Source: Pseudomonas brassicacearum subsp. neoaurantiaca
Lineage (GTDB): Bacteria > Pseudomonadota > Gammaproteobacteria > Pseudomonadales > Pseudomonadaceae
Reading direction: 5' to 3'
DNA length: 64,000 nt
Assembly: GCF_013608025.1 (NCBI RefSeq)
Contig: NZ_VDLV01000011.1
Location: 62,241-126,240, forward strand
The notes below the pieces were generated by a model. The model was given only the letters and a program-made list of their open reading frames with translations, did no database searches and was not told where the DNA came from. Each line of letters begins with the position of its first letter. Position 1 is the first letter of the stretch. Made by a program: the position numbers and the translations under genes. Positions 25,269 through 34,755 of this stretch are shown piece after piece.

Positions 25269-27118
25269 ACCTTCTTTTCCTGACTTTCATATTCCCCCTC
25301 ATCGGTTTCCTGCTGCTGTCGTTCTCCCGTGGACGCTGGTCGGAAAACCTTTCGGCGCTGGTTGGCGTGGGTTCCATCGGCCTGTCCGCCATCGTCACGG
25401 CCTACGTGATCTGGCAGTTCAACGTCGCCCCGCCGGAAGGTGGCGCGTACGTGCAGGTGCTGTGGCGCTGGATGGCGGTAGAAGGCTTCACGCCGAACTT
25501 CGCCCTCTACCTGGACGGCCTGTCGGTGACCATGCTCGGCGTGGTGGTCGGCGTGGGTTTCCTGATCCACCTGTTCGCCTCCTGGTACATGCGCGGTGAA
25601 GCCGGTTACTCGCGTTTCTTCGCCTACACCAACCTGTTCATCGCCAGCATGCTGTTCCTGGTGCTCGGCGATAACCTGTTGTTCCTGTACTTCGGCTGGG
25701 AAGGCGTGGGCCTGTGCTCGTACCTGTTGATCGGTTTCTACTACAGCAACCGCAACAACGGTAACGCCGCACTCAAGGCCTTCATCGTCACCCGCATCGG
25801 CGACGTGTTCATGGCCATCGGCCTGTTCATTCTGTTCCAGCAGTTGGGCACGCTGAACATCCAGGAACTGCTGGTCAAGGCACCCGAGCACTTCAAGGCC
25901 GGTGACTTCTGGATCGTCCTGGCGACCCTGATGCTGCTGGGCGGCGCCGTCGGTAAATCCGCGCAACTTCCGCTGCAAACCTGGTTGGCGGACGCGATGG
26001 CCGGCCCGACGCCGGTTTCGGCACTGATCCACGCCGCGACCATGGTCACCGCCGGTGTCTACCTGATCGCCCGTACCCACGGCCTGTTCGCCCTGGCGCC
26101 GGACATCCTGCACCTGGTCGGTATCGTGGGCGGCGTGACCCTGGTGCTGGCTGGTTTTGCCGCACTGGTGCAGACCGACATCAAGCGCATCCTCGCCTAC
26201 TCGACCATGAGCCAGATCGGCTATATGTTCCTGGCCCTGGGCGTCGGCGCCTGGGAAGGCGCGATCTTCCACCTGATGACCCACGCCTTCTTCAAGGCCC
26301 TGCTGTTCCTCGCCTCCGGTGCGGTGATCGTTGCCTGCCACCACGAGCAGAACATCTTCAAGATGGGCGGCCTGTGGAAGAAACTGCCGTTGGCCTACGC
26401 CAGCTTCATCGTCGGTGGCGCGGCCCTGGCGGCGCTGCCATTGGTCACCGCCGGCTTCTACTCCAAGGACGAGATCCTCTGGGAAGCGTTCGCCAGCGGT
26501 AACCAGGGTCTGCTTTATGCCGGCCTGGTGGGTGCGTTCATGACCTCGCTGTACACCTTCCGCCTGATCTTCATCGCGTTCCACGGTGAAGCCAAGACCG
26601 AAGCCCACGCGGGCCACGGCATTGCCCACTGGCTGCCGCTGTCGGTGCTGATCGTGCTGTCGACCTTCGTCGGCGCCATGATCACCCCACCGCTGGCCGA
26701 TGTGCTGCCGCAAAGCGTCGGCCATGCCGGCGGCGAAGCCAAGCACAGCCTGGAAATCGCCTCGGGTGCCATCGCCCTGGCGGGTATCCTGCTGGCCGCC
26801 CTGCTCTTCCTGGGCAAGCGTCGCTTCGTCACAGCCATCACCAACAGCGGCATCGGGCGTTTCCTCTCGGCCTGGTGGTTCGCCGCCTGGGGCTTCGATT
26901 GGATCTACGACAAACTGTTCGTCAAGCCATACCTTGCGATCAGCCACATTCTGCGCAAAGACCCGCTCGACCAGACCATTGGCCTGATCCCGCGCATGGC
27001 CAAGGGCGGCCACACTGCCCTGAGCCGTACCGAGACCGGTCAACTGCGTTGGTATGCGGCTTCCATGGCGGCTGGCGCCGTGCTGGTTATCGGCGCCATC
27101 GTGCTGGTAGCGGTCTGA
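25265..27118 (+). CDS. nuoL: NADH-quinone oxidoreductase subunit L
   Basis: Distal antiporter-like proton-pumping subunit with the long lateral helix. 617 residues. Family stretches include [19 protein letters not shown] (key glutamate), [17 protein letters not shown] (key lysine region) and [14 protein letters not shown]. The C-terminal amphipathic helix and anchor are present. Confidence 0.97.
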
Positions 27119-27157
27119 TATGAACCTTGCGAACTTGCGAAAGGAAACGAGCCCGTC

Positions 27158-28690
27158 ATGATTCTGCCCTGGCTAATCCTGATCCCCTTCATCGGCGGCC
27201 TGCTGTGCTGGATGGCGGAGCGTTCCAGCTCTACCCTCCCGCGCTGGATTGCGCTGCTGACCATGTCCCTGGAACTCGCGCTCGGCCTCTGGCTGTGGGC
27301 GACCGGCGACTATTCATTTGCACCGGCCCCTGGCGCCGATCCGACCTGGGCGCTTGAGTTCAAGCACGCCTGGATCGCGCGCTTCGGCATCAGTGTGCAT
27401 CTGGCCCTCGACGGCCTGTCGCTGTTGATGATCCTGCTGACCGGCCTGCTGGGTATCCTCTCGGTGCTCTGCTCCTGGAAAGAGATCCAGCGCCACGTCG
27501 GTTTCTTCCACCTGAACCTGATGTGGATCCTGGGCGGTGTCGTCGGCGTGTTCCTGGCGCTGGACCTGTTCATGTTCTTCTTCTTCTGGGAAATGATGCT
27601 GGTGCCGATGTACTTCCTCATCGCGCTCTGGGGTCACAGTTCTTCGGACGGCAAGAAAACCCGGATCTACGCGGCGACCAAGTTCTTCATCTTCACCCAG
27701 GCTTCCGGCCTGATCATGTTGGTGGCGATCCTTGGCCTGGTCCTGGTGAACTTCAACAATACCGGCGTGATTACCTTCAACTACGCCGACCTGTTGAAAG
27801 TGCAGATGTCCAAGACCACCGAGTACGTGCTGATGCTCGGCTTCTTCATCGCTTTCGCGGTGAAGCTGCCAGTGGTGCCGTTCCACTCCTGGCTGCCGGA
27901 CGCCCACGCCCAGGCACCGACCGCAGGTTCCGTGGACCTGGCCGGTATCCTGTTGAAGACAGCGGCCTATGGCCTGCTGCGTTTCGCCCTGCCGCTGTTC
28001 CCGAATGCCTCGGCCGAGTTCGCGCCGATTGCCATGACCCTGGGCCTGATCGGGATTTTCTACGGTGCGTTCCTGGCCTTCGCCCAGACCGACATCAAGC
28101 GCCTGATCGCGTTCTCCAGCGTTTCGCATATGGGCTTCGTGCTGATCGGGATCTACTCCGGCAGCCAGTTGGCCCTGCAAGGCGCGGTGATTCAGATGCT
28201 GGCCCACGGCCTGTCGGCAGCGGCGCTGTTTATCCTCAGCGGCCAGTTGTACGAGCGCCTGCACACCCGGGACATGCGTGAAATGGGCGGCCTCTGGTCG
28301 CGCATCGCCTACCTGCCGGCCATCAGCCTGTTCTTCGCAGCCGCTTCCCTGGGCCTGCCGGGTACAGGCAACTTCGTCGGCGAATTCCTGATCCTGATCG
28401 GCTCGTTCGTCAGCGCCCCATGGATCACGGCGATTGCCACGTCCGGCCTGGTGTTCGGTTCGGTCTACTCGCTGATCATGATCCACCGCGCCTACTTCGG
28501 TCCGTCCAAGTCCGATGAAGTATTGCGTGGCATGGACGGTCGCGAACTGATCATGGTGCTTGGCCTTGCGGTGCTGCTGGTTTACCTCGGCGTCTCCCCG
28601 CAGCCGTTCCTCGACACTTCTGCCGCCACGATGCATGGCGTGCAGCAGTGGCTCGGCACCGCCTTCTCTCAACTCGCTTCGGCCCGGTAA
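27158..28690 (+). CDS. nuoM: NADH-quinone oxidoreductase subunit M
   Basis: Middle antiporter-like subunit, 510 residues, about 14 helices. [20 protein letters not shown] holds the conserved glutamate; [19 protein letters not shown] and [12 protein letters not shown] are typical. It starts 39 bases after nuoL with AAGGAAACGAG upstream. Confidence 0.97.
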   Translation: MILPWLILIPFIGGLLCWMAERSSSTLPRWIALLTMSLELALGLWLWATGDYSFAPAPGADPTWALEFKHAWIARFGISVHLALDGLSLLMILLTGLLGILSVLCSWKEIQRHVGFFHLNLMWILGGVVGVFLALDLFMFFFFWEMMLVPMYFLIALWGHSSSDGKKTRIYAATKFFIFTQASGLIMLVAILGLVLVNFNNTGVITFNYADLLKVQMSKTTEYVLMLGFFIAFAVKLPVVPFHSWLPDAHAQAPTAGSVDLAGILLKTAAYGLLRFALPLFPNASAEFAPIAMTLGLIGIFYGAFLAFAQTDIKRLIAFSSVSHMGFVLIGIYSGSQLALQGAVIQMLAHGLSAAALFILSGQLYERLHTRDMREMGGLWSRIAYLPAISLFFAAASLGLPGTGNFVGEFLILIGSFVSAPWITAIATSGLVFGSVYSLIMIHRAYFGPSKSDEVLRGMDGRELIMVLGLAVLLVYLGVSPQPFLDTSAATMHGVQQWLGTAFSQLASAR

Positions 28691-28697
28691 GAGCGCT

Positions 28698-30161
28698 ATG
28701 GAATTCACGATTCAACACTTTATCGCGCTTGCGCCGCTGTTGATCACCAGCGCCACGATCATCGTGGTGATGCTGGCGATCGCCTGGCGCCGCAATCACG
28801 CACAAACCTTCCTGCTGTCGGTGGCGGGGCTGAACCTGGCCTTGCTGTCGATTCTGCCGGCCCTGAAAGTCGCGCCATTGGCGGTTACGCCACTGATCCA
28901 GATCGACAGCTTCGCGTGCCTGTACATGGCGCTGATCCTGGTCGCTACCCTGGCCTGCGTCACCCTCGCCCACGCCTATCTGGGCGATGGCGGTTCGGGT
29001 TACCCGGGCAACCGCGAAGAACTGTACCTGCTGATCCTGATGGCCGCCGCCGGTGGCCTGGTCCTGGTCAGCGCGCAGCACCTGGCCAGCCTGTTCATCG
29101 GCCTGGAACTGCTGTCGGTGCCCGTCTACGGGCTGGTGGCCTACGCCTTCTTCAACAAGCGCTCCCTGGAAGCCGGCATCAAGTACATGGTGCTGTCGGC
29201 AGCCGGTTCCGCGTTCCTGTTGTTCGGCATGGCCCTGCTCTACGCTGAAGCCGGCACCCTGAGCTTCGTCGGCATCGGCCAGGCCCTGGCGGCCACCGGC
29301 CTGCCTAGCCCGATCGCACAATTGGGCCTGGGCATGATGCTGATCGGCCTGGCGTTCAAGCTGTCGCTGGTACCGTTCCATCTCTGGACCCCGGACGTCT
29401 ACGAAGGCGCCCCGGCGCCCGTGGCGGCGTTCCTCGCCACCGCGTCGAAAGTGGCGGTGTTCGCGGTCATGGTGCGGCTGTTCCAGATCTCGCCAGTGGC
29501 CAGCAGCGGCGTGCTGAGCAACGTGCTGACCGTCATCGCCATTGCGTCGATCCTGTTCGGTAACCTGCTGGCACTGACCCAGAGCAACCTCAAGCGCCTG
29601 CTGGGTTACTCGTCCATCGCCCACTTCGGCTACCTGCTGATTGCCCTGATCGCCAGCAAGGGCCTGGCCGTGGAAGCCATCGGCGTGTACCTGGTCACCT
29701 ACGTGATCACCAGCCTCGGCGCGTTCGGTGTGATCACCCTGATGTCCTCGCCGTACAACGGCCGCGACGCCGACGCCCTGTACGAATACCGCGGCCTGTT
29801 CTGGCGCCGTCCGTACCTGACCGCCGTGCTGACCGTGATGATGCTGTCCCTGGCCGGCATCCCGCTGACCGCCGGTTTCATCGGCAAGTTCTACATCATC
29901 GCCACCGGCGTCGAGGCTCACCAATGGTGGCTGGTCGGCTCCCTGGTGCTGGGCAGTGCCATCGGCGTGTTCTACTACCTGCGCGTCATGGTCACCCTGT
30001 ACCTGATGGAACCGAACCTGCGTCGCCACGATGCCGAGTTGCACTGGGAGCAGAAGGCAGGCGGCGTGATGCTGCTGGCCATCGCCATCCTGGCGTTCTT
30101 CCTCGGTGTGTACCCGCAGCCGTTGCTGACTTTGGTTCAGCAGGCTGGGTTGACCGGCTGA
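28698..30161 (+). CDS. nuoN: NADH-quinone oxidoreductase subunit N
   Basis: Antiporter-like subunit next to NuoK, 487 residues. [43 protein letters not shown] and [15 protein letters not shown] are the conserved segments. The ATG at 28698 comes seven bases after the nuoM stop. Last gene of the operon; a strong terminator follows. Confidence 0.97.
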   Translation: MEFTIQHFIALAPLLITSATIIVVMLAIAWRRNHAQTFLLSVAGLNLALLSILPALKVAPLAVTPLIQIDSFACLYMALILVATLACVTLAHAYLGDGGSGYPGNREELYLLILMAAAGGLVLVSAQHLASLFIGLELLSVPVYGLVAYAFFNKRSLEAGIKYMVLSAAGSAFLLFGMALLYAEAGTLSFVGIGQALAATGLPSPIAQLGLGMMLIGLAFKLSLVPFHLWTPDVYEGAPAPVAAFLATASKVAVFAVMVRLFQISPVASSGVLSNVLTVIAIASILFGNLLALTQSNLKRLLGYSSIAHFGYLLIALIASKGLAVEAIGVYLVTYVITSLGAFGVITLMSSPYNGRDADALYEYRGLFWRRPYLTAVLTVMMLSLAGIPLTAGFIGKFYIIATGVEAHQWWLVGSLVLGSAIGVFYYLRVMVTLYLMEPNLRRHDAELHWEQKAGGVMLLAIAILAFFLGVYPQPLLTLVQQAGLTG

Positions 30162-30184
30162 TAGCTGGAGCGTCAACGGTAATG

Positions 30185-30221
30185 AAAATGCCCGTATCGT
30201 GAGATGCGGGCATTTTTTTTT
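30185..30221 (+). terminator. Rho-independent terminator of the nuo operon
   Basis: Stem AATGCCCG / CGGGCATT followed by nine T, 24 bases after the nuoN stop. Confidence 0.9.
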
Positions 30222-30228
30222 GGCTGAT

Positions 30229-30247
30229 CTATCACAAGGCGTGATAG
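30229..30247. promoter_or_regulatory. Perfect inverted repeat upstream of the toxin-antitoxin pair
   Basis: CTATCAC-AAGGC-GTGATAG, seven-base arms with a five-base spacer, directly after the nuo terminator and 169 bases before the antitoxin gene. Its role is unknown; an operator is possible but it is rather far from the start codon. Confidence 0.35.
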
Positions 30248-30415
30248 CCGTCCGGCCTTGGCTCGGCCAGACTCAGGCGATTGATACTGACACTTTATTC
30301 AATATGATTTATTTTGCTGCTCATAGCCTCAAAACTAATCACCTATACTCAGCCTTCGAGAGTGACTGCTTCAGAAGACTGGCTCCTACTGTCGATTGCC
30401 AAGGAGTAATCCACC

Positions 30416-30688
30416 ATGACTACCACTGCGAAGACCCGATCGGTCACGGCTCATGTCCCGGTCCACCTGGCCGAGAAAGTCGACCTGATGGCCGAGCGAC
30501 TCGAGCGCTCCAGGAACTGGATCGTCAAACAGGCGTTATCTGCCTGGATCGACCAGGAAGAGGAGCGAAGCCGACTGACCCATGAGGCGTTGGCGGACGT
30601 GGACGCTGGCCGAGTGATTGACCATCAGGCTGTCCAGGCTTGGGCCGATAGTCTCAGCACCGACGCCCCATTACCGGTACCGCGCTGA
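30416..30688 (+). CDS. Ribbon-helix-helix antitoxin (ParD/CopG-like)
   Basis: A 90-residue protein with an N-terminal ribbon-helix-helix DNA-binding domain (RSVTAHVPVHLAEKVDLMAERLERSRNW) and a charged C-terminal tail that would wrap the toxin. Family antitoxins neutralise the partner and repress their own promoter. The stop overlaps the toxin start (ATGA), the usual coupling. AAGGAG lies ahead of the ATG. Confidence 0.88.
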   Translation: MTTTAKTRSVTAHVPVHLAEKVDLMAERLERSRNWIVKQALSAWIDQEEERSRLTHEALADVDAGRVIDHQAVQAWADSLSTDAPLPVPR

Positions 30689-30963
30689 TGGAGTTGAAGT
30701 GGACCAACAAGGCGCTTTCCGATATCGCCCGGCTTTATGAGTTTCTGGCTTCGGTAAATCAACCCGCCGCCGCGCGGACCGTGCAACAACTCACGGCAGC
30801 GCCCAGCTCTCTGCTGGTTAACCCGCGAATTGGTGAACGCCTGGAAGAGTTCGAGCCTCGAGACGTACGCAGAATCCAGGTTGGCCCTTACGAAATGCGC
30901 TATGAAATAGTCGGTTCTACCCTTTACCTGCTACGCCTTTGGCACACCCGTGAGGATCGATGA
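30688..30963 (+). CDS. ParE/RelE-superfamily toxin
   Basis: A 91-residue protein with the ParE/RelE fold pattern: MELKWTNKALSDIARLYEFL (helical hairpin), NPRIGERLEEFEPRDVRRI and the C-terminal strand pair YEMRYEIVGSTLYLLRLWHTRE. ParE toxins attack gyrase and RelE toxins cleave mRNA; sequence alone suggests the ParE side but does not prove it. The TA pair follows the nuo terminator and has its own promoter region. Confidence 0.85.
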   Translation: MELKWTNKALSDIARLYEFLASVNQPAAARTVQQLTAAPSSLLVNPRIGERLEEFEPRDVRRIQVGPYEMRYEIVGSTLYLLRLWHTREDR

Positions 30964-31026
30964 CTTGGGTTTGACCAACCAGATTGCCGTCGCGCAGAAG
31001 CTGTTTTCATTTTGGAAGCCGCTGCG

Positions 31027-32136
31027 TTGAGCGTGGATATTGATTGCGTAGTCGTCGGCGCAGGCGTCGTCGGCCTCGCTGTGGCGCGGGAGATGGCGCA
31101 GGCCGGGCATGAAGTGCTGCTGATCGAAGCAGGCGACGCCATCGGCATGGGCATCAGTTCGCGCAATTCCGAAGTGATCCATGCCGGGCTTTATTACCCG
31201 CCGGGCAGCCTCAAGGCGCAGTTGTGCGTCGAAGGTCGGCGACGGCTGTATGAATACTGTGACAGCCACGGCGTCGAGACGCGTCGGCTGGGCAAGCTGA
31301 TCGTTGCCAAGGACCAGGCACAGTTGGCCGGACTTGAGACGCTCTTGGCCCGCGGCCTGCTCAACGGCGTGGACGATCTGCGTCTGCTCGGTCAGAAACA
31401 AGCACAGGCGCTGGAGCCGGAGCTGTCCTGTGTCGGCGCGCTGTACTCGCCCTCCACCGGTATCGTCGATGCCCATGCCTTGATGTTGGCGCTGCAGGGG
31501 GACGCCGAGGCGGCCGGTGCCAACGTGGTGTTTCGCACGCCCTTGCTGGAGGCCCGTGTTGTCGATGGGGGCTTCAGCCTGGCGTTGGGCGGCACGGCGC
31601 AGATGGAATTGTCCTGCCGGCGGCTGATCAACGCAGCGGGTCTCCAGGCCCCTGCCCTCGCCCGCCGGATCGAAGGCCTGGGCCGGCAATGGATTCCCGA
31701 TGATTACCTGTGCAAGGGCAACTACTTCCAACTGACCGGGCGGGCGCCGTTCCGGCATCTGGTCTATCCCGCGCCGGAAGCCGCCGGCCTGGGCATTCAC
31801 ATGACCCTCGACCTGGCAGGCCAGGCGCGTTTTGGTCCTGACACCGAATGGGTCGATGTAGAAAATTACCGAGTGGATCCGGCTCGGGCCGAAGCGTTTT
31901 ACCAGGCCATCCGAAATTACTGGCCAGGCCTGCCGGACCAGAGCCTGCAACCTGCCTACAGCGGCATCCGTCCGAAAATCTCGGCGCCGGGCGAACCGGC
32001 CCGGGACTTTCTCATCAGCAGTGAAACCGAACACCAGGTGCCGGGGCTGATCAACCTGTTCGGCATCGAATCCCCTGGGCTGACGTCGTGCCTGGCGCTG
32101 GCGGGACGGGTCAGGCAACTGCTCGACAACACCTGA
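31027..32136 (+). CDS. FAD-dependent oxidoreductase, L-2-hydroxyglutarate oxidase-like (DAO family)
   Basis: A DAO-fold flavoenzyme with the N-terminal dinucleotide motif [38 protein letters not shown] (typical of the LhgO branch) and the C-terminal [15 protein letters not shown]. Oxidation of a 2-hydroxyacid such as L-2-hydroxyglutarate is the best family-based guess. There is no ATG. I prefer the TTG at 31027 with GGAAG eight bases ahead; a TTG at 31012 would add five residues. It stands alone between the toxin gene and the hemerythrin gene. Confidence 0.8.
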   Translation: MSVDIDCVVVGAGVVGLAVAREMAQAGHEVLLIEAGDAIGMGISSRNSEVIHAGLYYPPGSLKAQLCVEGRRRLYEYCDSHGVETRRLGKLIVAKDQAQLAGLETLLARGLLNGVDDLRLLGQKQAQALEPELSCVGALYSPSTGIVDAHALMLALQGDAEAAGANVVFRTPLLEARVVDGGFSLALGGTAQMELSCRRLINAAGLQAPALARRIEGLGRQWIPDDYLCKGNYFQLTGRAPFRHLVYPAPEAAGLGIHMTLDLAGQARFGPDTEWVDVENYRVDPARAEAFYQAIRNYWPGLPDQSLQPAYSGIRPKISAPGEPARDFLISSETEHQVPGLINLFGIESPGLTSCLALAGRVRQLLDNT

Positions 32137-32255
32137 GGTCCTCGGCAGCGCAAAGTGCAAGGCGTTTTAACCGCGGCTCATGCAGCCTGCACGATGACGA
32201 AACTCGACGGCGGCCTAACTAACTGTTTTTAAAGGAAATTAAAAAGCGACTCGGC

Positions 32256-32271
32256 TGGCACGACGGATGCA
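32256..32271 (+). promoter_or_regulatory. Sigma-54 (RpoN) type promoter of the hemerythrin gene
   Basis: TGGCACGACGGATGCA matches the -24/-12 consensus TGGCACG-N4-TTGC with one mismatch and the strict GG-N10-GC spacing. It lies 68 bases before the hemerythrin ATG, with AT-rich sequence upstream. Confidence 0.6.
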
Positions 32272-32338
32272 CCTCTCATGTTACGTGGCGTCGGCGCTCG
32301 AAGCCGGCCCGCATCCGTGAATGACCGAGGAGCAGCAC

Positions 32339-32815
32339 ATGAACGCCATCGACCTGTTGAAAGCCGACCATGAACGCGTCAAAGCCATTCTCACTCAGCT
32401 GAGTGAATCGACCGATCGCGCCATCAAGAAACGCACCGAGCTCTTGGCGAAGCTGGAAATGGAAGTGACCATCCATACCCGCCTCGAAGAAGAAATCCTC
32501 TACCCGGCCTTCAAGCAGGAAGGCGGCAAGGAAGAAGCCGAGATGTACTACGAAGCCAAGGAAGAGCATCGCACCGTCGATTCGCTGGTGCTGCCCGACC
32601 TGAAAACAACCGATCCTTCCCAGCCGGAATTCGCGGGCCGGGTCAAAGTGGTCAAGGAGTTGCTGGAGCACCACATCGAGGAAGAAGAAAAGGAAATGTT
32701 CCCGAAAGCCAAGAAGGTGCTGGGCAAGGCCAAGCTGGACGCCCTGGGCGAGCAGATGGAAACCATGAAGGCGCAGTACAAGAAAGAACTGAGCAGCGCT
32801 AACCTCGCCGCTTGA
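32339..32815 (+). CDS. Hemerythrin HHE-domain protein
   Basis: A 158-residue four-helix-bundle protein expected to bind a di-iron centre. The ligand pattern is visible: KADHERV, then IHTRLEEEILYPAF, EEHRTVDSL and LEHHIEEEEKEMFP. Bacterial proteins of this type are linked to oxygen, nitric oxide or iron handling and stress. The ATG at 32339 has GAGGAG ahead of it. A sigma-54-like promoter precedes it. It ends in a lysine-rich tail (KAQYKKELSSANLAA). Confidence 0.88.
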   Translation: MNAIDLLKADHERVKAILTQLSESTDRAIKKRTELLAKLEMEVTIHTRLEEEILYPAFKQEGGKEEAEMYYEAKEEHRTVDSLVLPDLKTTDPSQPEFAGRVKVVKELLEHHIEEEEKEMFPKAKKVLGKAKLDALGEQMETMKAQYKKELSSANLAA

Positions 32816-32867
32816 TCGAAGGCCGCGAACGCTTCAGCCACTCATCGGGGTTGAAGCGTTCCGGCCT

Positions 32868-33746
32868 TTATTGCATCCGCTCGCGCAGGAACTCCACCAG
32901 TGCCTGCACCGGGCGCGAAGCCTGGCGATGTTGCGGGTAGACCGCCGACAGTGCCAACGGCTCGGTTTCAAAGCCCTCCAGCAGCTTGACCAGCCGGCCA
33001 TCCTTCAACGCATCGCCGACGATGAAGGTCGGCAGGTAGGTAATCCCCATCCCGGCAATCGCCGCGTCCCTGAGCAGATCGCCGTTATTGGCCCGCATCC
33101 GCCCCGCCACTTCCAGGATCAGCGGTTTGCCATTTCCCTCGAAACGCCACTGCACCTGACGGCTGTGTCCATAGGGCAGGCAGTCGTGATCGCGCAGGTC
33201 TTCCGGTCGTGCGGGCGTGCCTTTCTCTGCGAGATACGCCGGGCTGGCGCAGTACACCCGTTCGATACTCGCAATGCGCCGGGCGATCAGGGTTGAATCC
33301 TCCAGCACGCCGATCCTCAGCGCCAGGTCGTAGCCTTCGCCCAGCAGGTCCACTGAGCGATCGCTCAGGTCCACTTCGACGCTGACGTCCCGGTAGCGCT
33401 GCAAGAACAGCGGCAGCAGGCAGCCCAAGTGCGCCACGGCGAACGACAACGGCGCGCTGAGGCGGATGGTCCCGCGCGGCTCGCTGGTCTGGCCGCTGAT
33501 GCCCTGTTCCACTTGTTCGACTTCACTGAGCAGGCGCAACGCTGCCTCGTAGTAGCGCTGGCCGAGCGGCGTCACGTCCAGCCGGCGCGTCGAGCGGTTG
33601 AGCAGGCGCACGCCCAGCCGTTGCTCCAGCTCCATGAGCTTGCGGCTGACGAATTGCTTGGAGAGCCCAAGCTTGTCTGCCGCCGCCGTGAAACTGCCCG
33701 ACTCCATGACCTGGGCAAAGATGCGCATTTCTTCGAAGGGGTTCAT
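32868..33746 (-). CDS. LysR-family transcriptional regulator
   Basis: A 292-residue LysR regulator: winged helix-turn-helix at residues 1-60 (MRIFAQVMESGSFTAAADKLGLSKQFVSRKLMELEQ), then an effector-binding domain. The target is unknown: the convergent hemerythrin gene and the REPIN-separated ycaC gene offer no obvious divergent partner. Confidence 0.88.
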   Translation of the reverse strand: MNPFEEMRIFAQVMESGSFTAAADKLGLSKQFVSRKLMELEQRLGVRLLNRSTRRLDVTPLGQRYYEAALRLLSEVEQVEQGISGQTSEPRGTIRLSAPLSFAVAHLGCLLPLFLQRYRDVSVEVDLSDRSVDLLGEGYDLALRIGVLEDSTLIARRIASIERVYCASPAYLAEKGTPARPEDLRDHDCLPYGHSRQVQWRFEGNGKPLILEVAGRMRANNGDLLRDAAIAGMGITYLPTFIVGDALKDGRLVKLLEGFETEPLALSAVYPQHRQASRPVQALVEFLRERMQ

Positions 33747-33786
33747 TTCTTTCCAGGTAGTAGGAAGATTTCAGCCGAACACAACC

Positions 33787-33916
33787 GTGGCGAGGGGATT
33801 TATCCCCGCTGGGCTGCGCAGCAGACCTAATAATTAAATGGCGAACATTCTGACACACCTAGTAGGCTTATTTTGGGGCTGCTGCGCAGCCCAGCGGGGA
33901 TAAATCCCCTCGCCAC
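33787..33916. repeat. REPIN, GTGGCGAGGGG family
   Basis: Inverted arms GTGGCGAGGGGATTTATCCC plus GCTGGGCTGCGCAGCAG on the left and their reverse complement on the right; same subtype as the copy at 8491. Confidence 0.9.
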
Positions 33917-33933
33917 AGGGTCATTGGCCAGAC

Positions 33934-33962
33934 AAAAAGATGCCCGCACATTGGCGGGCACC
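33934..33962 (-). terminator. Rho-independent terminator of the ycaC-like gene
   Basis: On the minus strand: stem TGCCCGC / GCGGGCA with a short loop followed by TCTTTTT, 20 bases past the stop codon. Confidence 0.8.
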
Positions 33963-33981
33963 TGTTCAGCCAGGAAGCGAC

Positions 33982-34611
33982 TTACTTGGCCGTCAGCGCC
34001 GAGTAGCTGTTCATCAGGTTGCGGTAGTTCGGAATGCGCTGGGACAGCAGGTTGCCCAGGCCTTCGATGTCGTTGCGCCAGTCGCGGTGCAGCTCACAGG
34101 CCACCGAGAACCAGTTCATCATTTGCGCGTCAGCGGCGGTCATGCGCACCCAGGCAGCTTGCTGCACGGTTTCGTTGAACGTGCCCGAGGCGTCGGTCAC
34201 GACGAACACGTCGAAACCTTCGGCCAGTGCCGACAGGGTCGGGAATGCCACGCAGACATCGGTCACCACGCCAGCGATGATCAATTGCTTGCGGCCAGTG
34301 GCCTTGATCGCCTTGACGAAGTCTTCGTTGTCCCAGGCGTTGATCTGGCCTGGACGTGGGATGTACGGCGCGTCCGGGAACATTTCCTTGAGCTCCGGCA
34401 CGATCGGGCCGTTAGGGCCTTGTTCGAAGCTGGTGGTCAGGATGGTTGGCAGGCCGAAGAACTTCGCCAGGTCAGCCAGCGCCAATACGTTGTTCTTGAA
34501 CTCGTTGGGCGAGAAATCCTGGACCAGGGAGATCAGGCCAGTCTGGTGATCGACCAGCAGGACCACCGCGTCGTCTTTGTTCAGGCGGTTGTAGGCGGGA
34601 ACGTTGCTCAT
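33982..34611 (-). CDS. ycaC: YcaC-type isochorismatase-fold hydrolase
   Basis: A 209-residue cysteine-hydrolase-superfamily protein closely resembling E. coli YcaC. The catalytic Asp21 (LLVDHQTG) and Cys120 (AGVVTDVCVAF) are visible, and the C-terminal VACELHRDWRNDIEGL is a YcaC hallmark. The physiological substrate of YcaC is unknown. It lies downstream of the LysR-DoxX-monooxygenase-amidohydrolase operon on the same strand, separated by a REPIN, so it may be read through from it. Confidence 0.87.
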   Translation of the reverse strand: MSNVPAYNRLNKDDAVVLLVDHQTGLISLVQDFSPNEFKNNVLALADLAKFFGLPTILTTSFEQGPNGPIVPELKEMFPDAPYIPRPGQINAWDNEDFVKAIKATGRKQLIIAGVVTDVCVAFPTLSALAEGFDVFVVTDASGTFNETVQQAAWVRMTAADAQMMNWFSVACELHRDWRNDIEGLGNLLSQRIPNYRNLMNSYSALTAK

Positions 34612-34645
34612 GGGATGACTCCTTTGGGATGGATGTTACGAAACC

Positions 34646-34734
34646 TGTGGGAGCGAGCCTGCTCGCGAAAGCGGAGTGTCAGTTGGCGACAATGTCGGAG
34701 TGCCGACGTCTTCGCGAGCAGGCTCGCTCCCACA
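34646..34734. repeat. REPIN, GTGGGAGCGAGC family
   Basis: Inverted arms TGTGGGAGCGAGCCTGCTCG and reverse complement, between the amidohydrolase and ycaC-like genes. Confidence 0.9.
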
Positions 34735-34755
34735 AGGGGAGAATCGGGGTGTCAG

